From contig JBBQED010000001.1 in the NCBI GenBank assembly GCA_038320345.1, positions 300,553 through 364,552 on the forward strand: a DNA stretch of 64,000 bases, read 5' to 3'. Below, piece by piece: positions 6,934 through 16,030 of the stretch (positions within the stretch are counted from its first letter, which is position 1; every line of letters begins with the position of its first letter). A model generated the notes under the pieces. It did not search any database, was not told where the DNA came from, and was given only the letters and a program-made list of their open reading frames with translations. Source of the DNA: JBBQED01 sp038320345. GTDB lineage: Bacteria; Bacteroidota; Bacteroidia; AKYH767-A; OLB10. The position numbers and the translations under genes are program-made.

Positions 6934-8724
6934 TTAAGCTTTTGCGGCTTTCATTTTTTTAGAAGAAATCATTTTTAACATTCCTACTTCTGCTTCCGTA
7001 AGGAAACGCCAGCGACCACGTGTCAAGTCTTTCTTTGTTAGACCTGCGAACATTACACGGTCAAGTTTCAGTACATCATAGCCTAGTTTTTCGAAGAGAC
7101 GGCGTACTACACGATTTTGTCCACTGTGAATTTCGAGACCTACAATTTTTTTATCACTGCCATCACCATCATAAGCGATATCATCAACACTAACAACACC
7201 ATCGTCATCGAGTTCAACGCCTTCTACCAGCTTCTTCATATCGGACACTTTAAATCCTTTATTCAGTTCTGCCATGTAGAGTTTTCTCACATTTGAACTA
7301 GGGTGAGTAAGTGTTTTTGCAAGATCTCCATCGTTTGTTAAAAGCAAGAGTCCGGTTGTGTTTCTATCAAGGCGACCAACAGGATAAATACGTTCACTAC
7401 AAGCATTCGCAACCAGTTCCATCACTGTATGACGCTGATTAGGATCTTCCATCGTAGTGATGTAGTCTTTAGGTTTATTCAAGAGCACATACACTAGTTT
7501 TTCACCACGGATGCGCTCCCCATTATAACGTACATCATCACCTGGATTTACTTTAGATCCCAGATTCGTAACAACAGTTCCGTTAACAGAAACTACACCT
7601 GCTTCGATCATATCATCTGCTTCACGACGAGAACAGATTCCAGCCATAGAGATATAACGATTGAGGCGAATAGCTTCAGTGGGAACATTTGATTTCTCAA
7701 TACCGAAAAAGCCTTGTGATTTCCCAGTTGATTTAGGCGCTCTTGTATTACGAGCGGGTCTTTCTCCGGGTAATTCATCATATCCTTTTTTGGCACGTTC
7801 TTCACTACGGTTTGGACGAGCAGGACGTTCAAATTTTTCAAAGGGTCTACCGCTAGGTTTCTTTCTATCGTACGCACGTTTTGGCGCTTCCCCTCTCGTT
7901 GATGTTTTTCGTGGACGATCGCTTCCGGAATCTCTACGTGGAGAAGAATCCGTTTTATCATACGGCTTACGTGGACTACGATCATCACCTGAAGCACTTC
8001 GCTTCGGGCGTTCGTCACGATCCAAAGATTTTGGGGAACGCTCTTCTCTATCGAATGATTTACGAGGAGTTCTTTCCTCGTTATCAGAGGCTCTCCACGG
8101 GCGATCTTCAGCAGGCTTTTTTCTAAAACTTAAATCACTTTTATCAAAAGGCGCACGAGAAGGTTTTTCATCACTGTCAAAACGCTTTTTTGGTCGATCT
8201 TCTCGGTCAAATGAACGAGGAGCTCTTTCTTCTTTTTGAAAAGGTTTACGATCATTTCGATCGTCATTATCGGAAGCTCTCCACGGGCGATCTTCAGCAG
8301 GCTTTTTTCTAAAACTTAAATCACTTTTATCGAACGGTTTGCGGGAAGGTTTATCCTCTCGCATTTTTGAAGAGCGTTCTGCACGATCAAAAGATTTAGG
8401 AGCACGTTCATCATTATCGAATGGTTTGCGTGAGGTCCGCGCATCAGTACTTGCACCTTTCTTGGTACGATCCTGACGGTTATAAGCTCCCGGTGATCTT
8501 TTTTCTTTATCGAAAGGATTCTTTGCACCACGATCTTCGCCTGCATAAGGCTTTCTAGCACGGGGAGCACTACCTTCGGGGCGAGATCCACCTCTAGTAT
8601 TTTTGCTGCGAGGAGCATCGGAATTAGCGTCCTCTTTTCTTGCTGCACGCCCTTTTGGTGACGATTCTCTTTCCGGTTTGCCTGCGCGGGAAGTCTTACG
8701 GCCAGGATTTTCTTTTCTCTTCAT
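6934..8724 (-). CDS. RluB/RsuA-family pseudouridine synthase with long repetitive basic N-terminal arm
   Basis: A 596-residue protein. The last ~245 residues are a normal RluB-type rRNA pseudouridine synthase: an S4 RNA-binding domain (~350-410, LNRYISMAGICSRREADDMI) and a catalytic domain with the Asp in GRLDRNTTGLLLLTNDG (~452). The first ~345 residues are low complexity, rich in Arg, Lys, Asp, Glu, Ser and Pro, and contain a 62-residue unit present twice almost unchanged (FDKSDLSFRKKPAEDRPW). Such arms occur in Bacteroidota homologues and probably bind rRNA non-specifically as disordered tails. Overlapping open frames in this stretch are artefacts of its composition. Confidence 0.93.
   Translation of the reverse strand: MKRKENPGRKTSRAGKPERESSPKGRAARKEDANSDAPRSKNTRGGSRPEGSAPRARKPYAGEDRGAKNPFDKEKRSPGAYNRQDRTKKGASTDARTSRKPFDNDERAPKSFDRAERSSKMREDKPSRKPFDKSDLSFRKKPAEDRPWRASDNDDRNDRKPFQKEERAPRSFDREDRPKKRFDSDEKPSRAPFDKSDLSFRKKPAEDRPWRASDNEERTPRKSFDREERSPKSLDRDERPKRSASGDDRSPRKPYDKTDSSPRRDSGSDRPRKTSTRGEAPKRAYDRKKPSGRPFEKFERPARPNRSEERAKKGYDELPGERPARNTRAPKSTGKSQGFFGIEKSNVPTEAIRLNRYISMAGICSRREADDMIEAGVVSVNGTVVTNLGSKVNPGDDVRYNGERIRGEKLVYVLLNKPKDYITTMEDPNQRHTVMELVANACSERIYPVGRLDRNTTGLLLLTNDGDLAKTLTHPSSNVRKLYMAELNKGFKVSDMKKLVEGVELDDDGVVSVDDIAYDGDGSDKKIVGLEIHSGQNRVVRRLFEKLGYDVLKLDRVMFAGLTKKDLTRGRWRFLTEAEVGMLKMISSKKMKAAKA
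8091..8331 (-). repeat. Coding tandem repeat, 186-bp period
   Basis: A 55-bp segment is identical at 8091-8145 and 8277-8331, exactly 186 bp (62 codons) apart, and the sequence between the copies is a diverged continuation of the same unit. It lies inside the basic arm of the pseudouridine synthase and looks like an in-frame duplication. Confidence 0.85.
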
Positions 8725-8809
8725 AATTCAGAACTGAGCCGCAAAGGTCGTAATAATTCGTGCACAGGTAGTTAGCTACGAGGAGGAATCTTGTTCTGAG
8801 AAGAGATTT

Positions 8810-9175
8810 TTAGGGATGAAAGGCACCTTCTTGGTGGTAAATAGCAGGAACCTTATTCTTAAAAGTCACAGAGATTACGTCGAAGCGGATTTCCAGATCA
8901 TCATTATCAAGTTTATCAGCATAAGCACAAGCGGCTTCTGCCAGAAAATTTATTTTCTGAATCCCAATGAAGTCATCAGGATAACCGAAAACTGCAGAAC
9001 TTCGTGTTTTTACCTCTACAATAATTAGAAATCCATTGTGCAGCGCTACCAAATCAATTTCTTTACGATGAAATTTCCAGTTCTGCGCGAGGATTAAATA
9101 GCCCTTATCTTCTAAGAATTCACGAGCAATTTCTTCCCCCAAAAACCCTAGGTCATTATGTTCCGCCATATTCAA
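8810..9175 (-). CDS. YraN family (UPF0102) endonuclease-like protein
   Basis: A 121-residue protein with the UPF0102/YraN signature: GFLGEEIAREFLEDKGY near the N-terminus and EIDLVA...LIIVEVKTRSS, the D-x-n-ExK motif of the PD-(D/E)xK nuclease fold. Members resemble Holliday-junction resolvases, but the cellular role is unsettled. Its start overlaps the end of the LD-carboxypeptidase gene by 20 bases, so the two are translationally coupled. The start may be Met 1 or Met 3. Confidence 0.92.
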   Translation of the reverse strand: MNMAEHNDLGFLGEEIAREFLEDKGYLILAQNWKFHRKEIDLVALHNGFLIIVEVKTRSSAVFGYPDDFIGIQKINFLAEAACAYADKLDNDDLEIRFDVISVTFKNKVPAIYHQEGAFHP

Positions 9176-10079
9176 AACCCAGATGAATCGAGTCCGTAAC
9201 TTCCAAGGCTACTTCGCCACCTAAAATTAAAGGAAGGTTCCTGGAGATATGACCCGCAGGAAAACCAAAGCAGAGTGGAAAATCATATTCTTCCACTGCA
9301 TCTGCAATAATTCTTTCTGCAGAAAAACCATAGGGAATAGTATTATCGCGCATGTCATTCATTCCACCAACGATCATACCTGCAAGACCAGACAATTTAC
9401 CATTTCGCTTAAGCTGCTGCATCATACGGTCGATATGATAAAGGTATTCATCCAGATCTTCAAGAAAAAGAATTTTATCATGCGTATCAAGATCTGATAA
9501 TGAACCCGCAATGGAATATAATATGGAAAGGTTTCCACCCACCAGAACACCTTTTGCATTGCCTTTACGATAAAGAGGAAGTAAACTTGGATCACCGGAA
9601 ATATGATAGCGTATAGGCTCCCCGGTGAGTACTTTTTTCAAACAATCTGCTGCTTCTGTATTCAGTCGATCCCCTGTTAAATTATACATCATGGGAGCAT
9701 GAATACTCGCAATTCCGAATTGAGTAATCAGATGTGAATTTAAAACAGTAAGATCGCTGAAGCCCACCATCCATTTAGGATATTTGCGAAAAGAAGTAAA
9801 GTCTAACCTGTCGATCAGCCGAACAAAACCATAACCTCCTCTCGCACTAATAATTGCTTTAACGTCTGGATCATCCATTGCCCATTGAAAATCGGAGGCT
9901 CGCTCATCATCGGTTCCGGAAAACTGATGAAAGGCGCCATATAAATGTGGAGATTCCTTAACCCGAAACCCCCACGACTTAAGCATTACGATAGCAGAAC
10001 CAATATCTTCACGACTCACTTTTCGAGCAGGAGCGCAAATTGCAATCAGATCACCGGGATTCAGAAATGGAGGAAGCAT
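9156..10079 (-). CDS. Muramoyltetrapeptide LD-carboxypeptidase, S66 family (LdcA-like)
   Basis: A 307-residue S66 peptidase. Members cut the terminal D-Ala from murein tetrapeptides during peptidoglycan recycling. Visible family motifs are PGDLIAICAPA at the N-terminus, SARGGYGFVRLIDRLD (~92), the nucleophile Ser in VGFSDLT (~119), a Glu in FLEDLDEYLYHIDRM (~212) and a terminal GFPAGH with the catalytic His (~280). No signal peptide is visible, consistent with a cytoplasmic enzyme. It is followed by an overlapping yraN gene. Confidence 0.93.
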   Translation of the reverse strand: MLPPFLNPGDLIAICAPARKVSREDIGSAIVMLKSWGFRVKESPHLYGAFHQFSGTDDERASDFQWAMDDPDVKAIISARGGYGFVRLIDRLDFTSFRKYPKWMVGFSDLTVLNSHLITQFGIASIHAPMMYNLTGDRLNTEAADCLKKVLTGEPIRYHISGDPSLLPLYRKGNAKGVLVGGNLSILYSIAGSLSDLDTHDKILFLEDLDEYLYHIDRMMQQLKRNGKLSGLAGMIVGGMNDMRDNTIPYGFSAERIIADAVEEYDFPLCFGFPAGHISRNLPLILGGEVALEVTDSIHLGFEYGGT

Positions 10080-10089
10080 AGATTAGAAT

Positions 10090-10097
10090 TATCTTTG
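10090..10097 (+). promoter_or_regulatory. -7 box, candidate metG promoter
   Basis: TATCTTTG matches TAnnTTTG and reads toward metG, giving a leader of about 160 bases. A TACTTTTG box on the minus strand (10156-10163) could drive the LD-carboxypeptidase gene. Neither has a clear -33 box. Confidence 0.35.
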
Positions 10098-10261
10098 CCA
10101 GCAATATTAACCCACTTCGGGAATGGAGAAGGGACTATTCTGGTTCATTGTTCTGCAAAAGTAAGCTAGAGCTGAATACTTCCGGCATTATTAAACGAAT
10201 GAAAATACTTGTAAACGGCTATAAAGGCTATCCTCCTGTAAAGTCGCATTAATACTACTCA

Positions 10262-12310
10262 ATGAGCAAATACCTAATTACCGCAGCCCTTCCTTATGCT
10301 AATGGTCCAGTTCATATCGGTCATCTAGCAGGTTGTTACCTGCCTGCCGATATTTATGTACGATACCTTCGTTTGAATGGAAAGGATGTAAAATTTATTT
10401 GTGGTTCTGATGAGCACGGCGTTCCGATTACAATTCGTGCAAGAAAAGAAGGGAGTAGCCCTCAAGCCATTGTGGACAAATATCATGCGATGATGCGAGA
10501 TAGTTTTAAAGAGTTTGGAATTAGTTTCGATATTTATCACCGCACTTCTGATCCTATTCACCATCACACTGCAGCAGATTTTTTTACAACGTTGTATGAT
10601 AAAAAAGTTTTTCTGGAAGAAGAAAGCGAACAATATTTTGATGAAGAAGCGCAGTTATTTTTAGCTGACCGATATATCACTGGGACATGTCCTAATTGCG
10701 GAAATCCAAATGCTTACGGAGATCAATGTGAACGTTGCGGAACTAGTTTAAGTCCGAGAGAATTATTAAATCCACACTCACAGTTAAGCGGAAAAGCACC
10801 GGTGTTACGAAATACCAAACATTGGTATTTGCCATTGGATAAGATGCAGGAAGAGTGGCTAAGTAAATGGCTGCTTTCAAAAGAAGATACGTGGAAGAAA
10901 AATGTTTTCGGTCAATGTAAAAGTTGGTTAGATCAGGGATTACAACCTCGGGCAGTTACGAGAGATCTCGACTGGGGAGTGCCAGTTCCATTACCAAACA
11001 GCGAAGGGAAAGTTTTATATGTATGGTTTGATGCTCCGATTGGATATATTTCTGCAACGAAAGCATTATTGCCGGATACTTGGGAACAATACTGGAAAGG
11101 AAAAGACTCTAAATTGATTCATTTTATCGGAAAAGACAATATCGTTTTTCACTGCATTATTTTCCCTGCGATGTTAAAAGCACATGGTGATTTTGTATTG
11201 CCTGAAAATGTTCCTGCTAATGAATTTCTGAATTTAGAAGGAGAAAAAATTTCTACTTCACGGAACTGGGCGGTTTGGTTACATGAGTACTTACAAGATT
11301 TTCCTCAGCAACAGGATGTCTTGCGGTATGCGTTATGCGCATCGGCACCAGAAACAAAAGACAATGATTTTACTTGGAAAGAATTTCAGGATCGAAATAA
11401 TAATGAGTTAGTAGCGGTATTTGGAAATTTTGTAAATCGTACATTGGTACTTACTGGAAAATATTTCGAGAATAAAGTTCCTCAGCCCGGTAAATTTTTA
11501 CCGGAAGATCTGGCTTGTTTAGAAGTGCTTGACAATGCTCAGAAAGTGTTAGCAGAAAGTATCGACCGTTATCGTTTTCGTGAAGCATTAGCAAGTGTAA
11601 TGGATCTTGCGCGCACTGGGAATAAATACCTTGCTGATACGGAACCGTGGAAGCTCTATAAAACAGATCCGGAACGTGTAGCAACAATCCTTTACATTTC
11701 GTTAGAAATTACTGCTAGCCTATCTTATCTTATCGAACCCTTTCTTCCGTTTTCGGCTAGCCGCTTACGTGAGATGCTGAATATTGGTCCGGGGCAATGG
11801 TCAAGTGTATTAAATAAAAGAATTTTTACTGCAGGACATTCTCTTGGAGTAGCCTCATTATTATTTGAAAAAATGGAAGATGAATCAATAGTAAGACAAG
11901 TTGAAAAATTGGCTACCGTTAAAGCTGCCATGCAAAGAACAGAACCAGTCGTAGAAGAAACAAAGACACTGAAACCATTTAAGGGAGAGACTTCCTATGA
12001 TGATTTTAGTAAAATGGATTTACGTGTCGGAACAATTCTCACTGCAGAAAAAGTAGAGAAAGCGGATAAACTTTTAAAGTTAACGATTGATACGGGCTTG
12101 GATAAGCGCACAGTAGTTTCCGGTATCGCACTTCATTTTAAACCTGAAGAAATCATTGGGAAACAAGTGACCTTACTTGCTAATCTTGCCCCCAGAAAAA
12201 TAAAAGGCATTGAATCAAATGGAATGATATTAATGGCGGAAGATGCTGAAGGGAAACTAATTTTCATCAATCCGGATAATTCTACTCCGGAAGGAAGTAC
12301 AATTGCCTAA
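10262..12310 (+). CDS. metG: Methionyl-tRNA synthetase
   Basis: A 682-residue class I synthetase that charges tRNA-Met. It has HIGH (18-21, PYANGPVHIGH), a four-Cys zinc knuckle (CPNCG...CERCG, ~141-158), and the KMSKS loop in the variant form KISTS (~328), usual for the MetG1 type. A C-terminal EMAP/Trbp111 tRNA-binding domain (~580-682, DDFSKMDLRVG) provides dimerisation and tRNA binding. The length is normal for the two-domain bacterial form. The start ATG follows an in-frame upstream stop closely; no strong Shine-Dalgarno is seen. Confidence 0.98.
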   Translation: MSKYLITAALPYANGPVHIGHLAGCYLPADIYVRYLRLNGKDVKFICGSDEHGVPITIRARKEGSSPQAIVDKYHAMMRDSFKEFGISFDIYHRTSDPIHHHTAADFFTTLYDKKVFLEEESEQYFDEEAQLFLADRYITGTCPNCGNPNAYGDQCERCGTSLSPRELLNPHSQLSGKAPVLRNTKHWYLPLDKMQEEWLSKWLLSKEDTWKKNVFGQCKSWLDQGLQPRAVTRDLDWGVPVPLPNSEGKVLYVWFDAPIGYISATKALLPDTWEQYWKGKDSKLIHFIGKDNIVFHCIIFPAMLKAHGDFVLPENVPANEFLNLEGEKISTSRNWAVWLHEYLQDFPQQQDVLRYALCASAPETKDNDFTWKEFQDRNNNELVAVFGNFVNRTLVLTGKYFENKVPQPGKFLPEDLACLEVLDNAQKVLAESIDRYRFREALASVMDLARTGNKYLADTEPWKLYKTDPERVATILYISLEITASLSYLIEPFLPFSASRLREMLNIGPGQWSSVLNKRIFTAGHSLGVASLLFEKMEDESIVRQVEKLATVKAAMQRTEPVVEETKTLKPFKGETSYDDFSKMDLRVGTILTAEKVEKADKLLKLTIDTGLDKRTVVSGIALHFKPEEIIGKQVTLLANLAPRKIKGIESNGMILMAEDAEGKLIFINPDNSTPEGSTIA

Positions 12311-12327
12311 ATAGGGAGGAAAGCTAA

Positions 12328-12453
12328 GACTTAAAAGGTGTTAATGATTGGGCAAAATAATATAGTGAACTCGGACTAGAAAGCGCTTAGTATATTGAAA
12401 AACTAACGGATAGTGGTTATATTAAATCAGTTGAAGAATTCTCAGTTCAATAG
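12328..12453 (+). pseudogene. Possible decayed small gene remnant
   Basis: In one plus-strand frame this stretch translates into protein-like sequence interrupted by two stops: GVNDWAK-stop-YSELGLESA-stop-YIEKLTDSGYIKSVEEF, ending in a further stop. The amphipathic, helix-like composition is unlike random AT-rich intergenic DNA. I do not recognise the family. It lies between metG and the convergent esterase. Chance cannot be excluded. Confidence 0.35.
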
Positions 12454-12520
12454 TCTTTAATCATCCTCCAACGGCCTACAAAAAGAGTAAGCAGAATCAT
12501 AGTGCAACTAATTTTTTGAC

Positions 12521-13258
12521 TTACTTAGTTTTCTTAAGCCAGATATTCAGTGCACTCAATTCTTCTTCGCTAATCTGATGTCCCATATTGTATTCATGGT
12601 ACTCTAATTTCACCGCTTTTCTTTCGAAGATGGATTTAAGCTGACGAGCACCTTCTAGGGTTAGTACATTATCTTTTGTACCGTGTGAAATAAACACATT
12701 CAGATTTGTGAGCGCTTCAGAATTTGAAATTTTTATTAACGATTCTGACATGACTCTACCACTTAAAATTATGGCCCCGTGAATTTTTTCAGGCTGGATA
12801 AATGCCATATTCGAACACATAATTGCTCCTTGACTGAATCCTAAAAGGTAAACTCTTTTGGAGTCTACGTGGTATCGTTTTATTATTTCATCGATAAATT
12901 TCACCAAGAGTAATCGACTACTTTCCGCTTCATTAGCATCATACATTAAAATACCATTTTCAAAACGGAGCTGGTACCAAGCATAGCCACCTTCTGGTCG
13001 GATGAAAGGCGCTCTAGCAGAAATTATCAGATATTCTTCGGGTAAATTACGAGATAGTCCAAAAAGATCCACTTCATTGCTACCCCAACCATGCAGCATG
13101 ATGATCACAGGAGGGTTCTTGGACTCCACAAGTGGTTCTCTCACTAGATAATGAAGAGAAAGTTCAGCAGATTTGCCAGTACCATTACATTGAATAGTGC
13201 TGATTAAAAGGAAGATAAATAATCCATAAAAAGAGAACTGACGCTGAAGATTTTTCAT
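12521..13258 (-). CDS. Alpha/beta hydrolase lipoprotein (phospholipase/carboxylesterase family)
   Basis: A 245-residue serine hydrolase. The oxyanion region is MLHGWGSNEVD (~52), the nucleophile elbow GFSQGAIM carries Ser ~147, the acidic residue is in SHGTKDNVL (~193) and the catalytic His is in NMGHQIS (~224). The pattern matches the abhydrolase_2 carboxylesterase group (YpfH-like). The N-terminus has a hydrophobic signal ending in TIQC, a probable lipobox, so the enzyme would be membrane-anchored outside the cytoplasm. The substrate is unknown. It is a lone gene. Confidence 0.85.
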   Translation of the reverse strand: MKNLQRQFSFYGLFIFLLISTIQCNGTGKSAELSLHYLVREPLVESKNPPVIIMLHGWGSNEVDLFGLSRNLPEEYLIISARAPFIRPEGGYAWYQLRFENGILMYDANEAESSRLLLVKFIDEIIKRYHVDSKRVYLLGFSQGAIMCSNMAFIQPEKIHGAIILSGRVMSESLIKISNSEALTNLNVFISHGTKDNVLTLEGARQLKSIFERKAVKLEYHEYNMGHQISEEELSALNIWLKKTK

Positions 13259-13349
13259 AAGGATAGTAAAGGGAGCACTAATTTACGATTCTGAGGCTAT
13301 CAGAAGGTGATATTCTTGAATCGATAGTAAAAGGTAAGCCGACAGTCCC

Positions 13350-13357
13350 GATATTTG
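13350..13357 (+). promoter_or_regulatory. -7-like box abutting the endonuclease I start
   Basis: GATATTTG differs from TAnnTTTG at one base and ends 4 bases before the ATG at 13362, suggesting a leaderless or nearly leaderless transcript. Confidence 0.35.
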
Positions 13358-13361
13358 CAGA

Positions 13362-15005
13362 ATGAAAAATTATTGTTACTTCTTTCTTTGTTTACTCTAC
13401 TCCAGCATTTCAGTTAAGGCTCAAACGCTTACTGTTTCTCCTCTCCAATTGAACTTCGGACCAACTACCGAGTTAGCAGCAGATAGCCAACAAGTCATGC
13501 TTACCAATTCATCCGGTTATACAGTTACTGTTACTGGATGTCATTTTTATAATACTTATGGGTCTCCCGCCTTTTCTACTCGTGCCGGAGTAATTACGAT
13601 TCCTGATGGCAGTTCACAAAGTATCTGGATTGTTTTTCAACCCTTACATAACATCCAGCACAATACAGAACTTATTATTGAAAGTGACGGACAAAATGGA
13701 TATAGTCGCGTTGATCTCCTTGGTCAAGGGCATTATTCGAAGAACTATTTTAACAATTCCGAAAACTTCGAAGAGGAGGCGCTGAAGTCAGCTTTAAATT
13801 CTATTACCGGTGCTGGATACAATAGTTTAGGGTATAATCCTGCACGGGATTCAATGTTTATGGCAATTGACAATCAGAAAACTAACGGTCAGGGAGCTAC
13901 GCAAAATACGTTGGAATGTGTATATACGGGTCGCCAGGCTGTAGGGTATATTGACCGTACCGATTGTCAGACGAACGATAACTTTAATACAGAGCATACT
14001 TTTCCACAAGGATTTTTTGCCAGTGCAGAACCTATGAAATCCGACTTATATCATATCTTTCCAACGGATGATGTTGCGAATAATGTAAGGGCAAATTTCC
14101 CATTTGGCATAGTGAGTTCGCCTACATGGAATCAGGGAGGGAGTAAGTTTGATGGCGCAATATTTGAACCCAGAGATATTCACAAAGGGGAAGTAGCAAG
14201 AGCGATGATGTATTTTGTGATTCGGTATCAGGATTACAGCAATTTCTTTCAGCCACAACAACCTGTCCTTAAAGCCTGGAACAACCAGTATGCTCCAACA
14301 GCAATAGAGTTGGCAAGAGAAAACAGGATTGCATTGTCTCAAGGAAACAGAAATCCATTTATTGATTACCCCCAGTTTGCCGATCGCATTACTACTTTTT
14401 CAGGATTATCGGTATCTACAGATCAAACGCATCTAAATCTCCCTGATGATAGCATTAACTTCGGAACGATCAATGCTGCTCTTGTAAATAATTATCGTTT
14501 CTGGTTGGTTAATGATGGCAACAGAGCAATTGATATTACTAACCTGAACGTTACTCCAAATGGGGTGTTATTTTTTGCCAATTCAACTGGAGTCAACGCA
14601 ACTATACAATCCGGTGAAGCTCTTGGTTTAGATATTAGTCTTGCGAATGCTATACCCGGATCATTTAATGGATTCCTGAATTTTACGGCAACTGGTCCTG
14701 GATTACTTGCCAATGTAACCGTACCCATCACAGCTAATTTGTCGTTAACGGCCATTGGTGAAACACCAGAATTATTAAGTCCTAAATTTTATCCCAATCC
14801 ATTTCATTCGGGAGTATGCATGGAGCCTGCGCCAGCAGCGAATTCTTTAATTCAGTTGATTGATCTCCAAGGACGAATTGCTCGGATAATGACTACTAAC
14901 GGTGAGGGCTGTGTGCAAATACCGGAAGACATTGTTTCAGGAACATATATTATCCAGATAAAAAGTTCAAGTCGTACTTTCCACCAATTAATGATAAAAG
15001 AATAA
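13362..15005 (+). CDS. Secreted endonuclease I family nuclease with T9SS sorting domain
   Basis: A 547-residue exported protein. A signal peptide (1-20, cut after VKA) is followed by an Ig-like ASH-type beta domain (~22-125). The nuclease domain (~130-345) has the endonuclease I motifs NTEHTFPQGFF (catalytic His) and DLYHIFPTD. A second beta domain (~350-460) follows, and the end (~470-547, KFYPNPF...GTYIIQI) is a type A T9SS C-terminal sorting domain. It should be exported across the outer membrane and attached or released to degrade extracellular nucleic acid for phosphate or nucleosides. Confidence 0.92.
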   Translation: MKNYCYFFLCLLYSSISVKAQTLTVSPLQLNFGPTTELAADSQQVMLTNSSGYTVTVTGCHFYNTYGSPAFSTRAGVITIPDGSSQSIWIVFQPLHNIQHNTELIIESDGQNGYSRVDLLGQGHYSKNYFNNSENFEEEALKSALNSITGAGYNSLGYNPARDSMFMAIDNQKTNGQGATQNTLECVYTGRQAVGYIDRTDCQTNDNFNTEHTFPQGFFASAEPMKSDLYHIFPTDDVANNVRANFPFGIVSSPTWNQGGSKFDGAIFEPRDIHKGEVARAMMYFVIRYQDYSNFFQPQQPVLKAWNNQYAPTAIELARENRIALSQGNRNPFIDYPQFADRITTFSGLSVSTDQTHLNLPDDSINFGTINAALVNNYRFWLVNDGNRAIDITNLNVTPNGVLFFANSTGVNATIQSGEALGLDISLANAIPGSFNGFLNFTATGPGLLANVTVPITANLSLTAIGETPELLSPKFYPNPFHSGVCMEPAPAANSLIQLIDLQGRIARIMTTNGEGCVQIPEDIVSGTYIIQIKSSSRTFHQLMIKE

Positions 15006-15027
15006 TCGGTCGGTTTAAAAACGACTT

Positions 15028-15939
15028 TTATAAGTTTATCGAAACCACTTTATAACCTGCAGCTTCCAATCTTTTCACTAATCCGTCGGGACCGGCAAGA
15101 TGGAGTGCTCCAACTGCAATAAACTGACCTTGTTTTTTCATTAAAGCAGGAAGTACAGTCATCCATTTAATATTGCGATCCTTTAATAACGCATCATCAT
15201 TTCCGGCTAATTCTGTATTAGCAAGATAGGTTTGATAGATCCCCTCCAGATCATTTCCAAACCATGATTTAGTTAGAAGTTCACTTTGCTTTAGCATCTC
15301 CTGCTTATTCCGAAGTAGCATCTTCAGTTCTTCAGCCTGTTCTTTATCGGATTGTTTTAAGAAAAGAAGGTCGATTTGTTCCTTCATTGTTTCCAATGGA
15401 GTAATCGTCTTTTCTTTTTTAGCACCTTCATCAGCAAAAAAACCATCCATTTCCATACCTCCATATTTCGTAATTTCAGGACCACCTGTTGACATGGCAT
15501 AATTGATCGAAAGCAACGCACTAATATTTGCAGGCTTCATTCTGAACAGAGAAGAAACACCAACCCCCATTACGTCCATCAGTTCCTTATCCAAGCTATC
15601 TAGAAAAGGCTTTTCTAGTAATTCATAGAGGGTAATATTTTTTAGAAGACTTTTTATTTGCAAATCAACGAGCCCATCGGAATCAGTTACCATTTCAACT
15701 ACTACCCCTTTTGTTTTAGAAAACGAGCGGCTCACATTGGGTGTTTTTGAGAGGTATTCACTTTTTATCAAGTGATAAGTTCCAAAAAGAAATGACGTAT
15801 CTTTTAGTTCATTACCCGTGATGGCATAAAATATTCCCGGCTTCGATTTTTGGAGAGAGTCGGTCTGACTTTTAACAACAAAAGGGAAAAGTACCGGAAT
15901 GATAAGTGTTACTAATAATTTATTCATAGTCTTCCGCAT
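15028..15939 (-). CDS. TraB/GumN family protein
   Basis: A 303-residue protein of the TraB/GumN (Tiki-like) superfamily. Hallmarks are SFLFGTYHLIKSEYL (~50), a GxH-type motif, and a terminal FIAVGALHLAGPDGLVKRLEAAGYKV (~270). Two Glu/His clusters resemble the metalloprotease site of Tiki proteins, but bacterial function is not established. A signal peptide (hydrophobic segment to about residue 24) predicts export to the periplasm. The start could be Met 5 at 15927. A TAACTTTG box on the minus strand at 15988-15981 could be its -7 element. It is convergent with the nuclease gene. Confidence 0.88.
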   Translation of the reverse strand: MRKTMNKLLVTLIIPVLFPFVVKSQTDSLQKSKPGIFYAITGNELKDTSFLFGTYHLIKSEYLSKTPNVSRSFSKTKGVVVEMVTDSDGLVDLQIKSLLKNITLYELLEKPFLDSLDKELMDVMGVGVSSLFRMKPANISALLSINYAMSTGGPEITKYGGMEMDGFFADEGAKKEKTITPLETMKEQIDLLFLKQSDKEQAEELKMLLRNKQEMLKQSELLTKSWFGNDLEGIYQTYLANTELAGNDDALLKDRNIKWMTVLPALMKKQGQFIAVGALHLAGPDGLVKRLEAAGYKVVSINL

Positions 15940-16030
15940 ATAGAATCAGCTGGTTAATATTTCCGTAAGAAATGAAGTGACAAAGTTAAACGAAGTAATA
16001 AAAATTGATGAAGGTGGGCAGCCTAAAAAA

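Noticed and set aside
7881..8126. 81-residue plus-strand open frame inside the repetitive arm
   Set aside because: Shadow of the minus-strand coding sequence; although its translation looks varied, it overlaps a strongly supported gene and has no start signal.
7608..8648. Several long open frames in other frames over the pseudouridine synthase arm
   Set aside because: They result from the biased codon composition of the Arg/Asp/Ser-rich repeat arm; their products are low complexity and show no domain.
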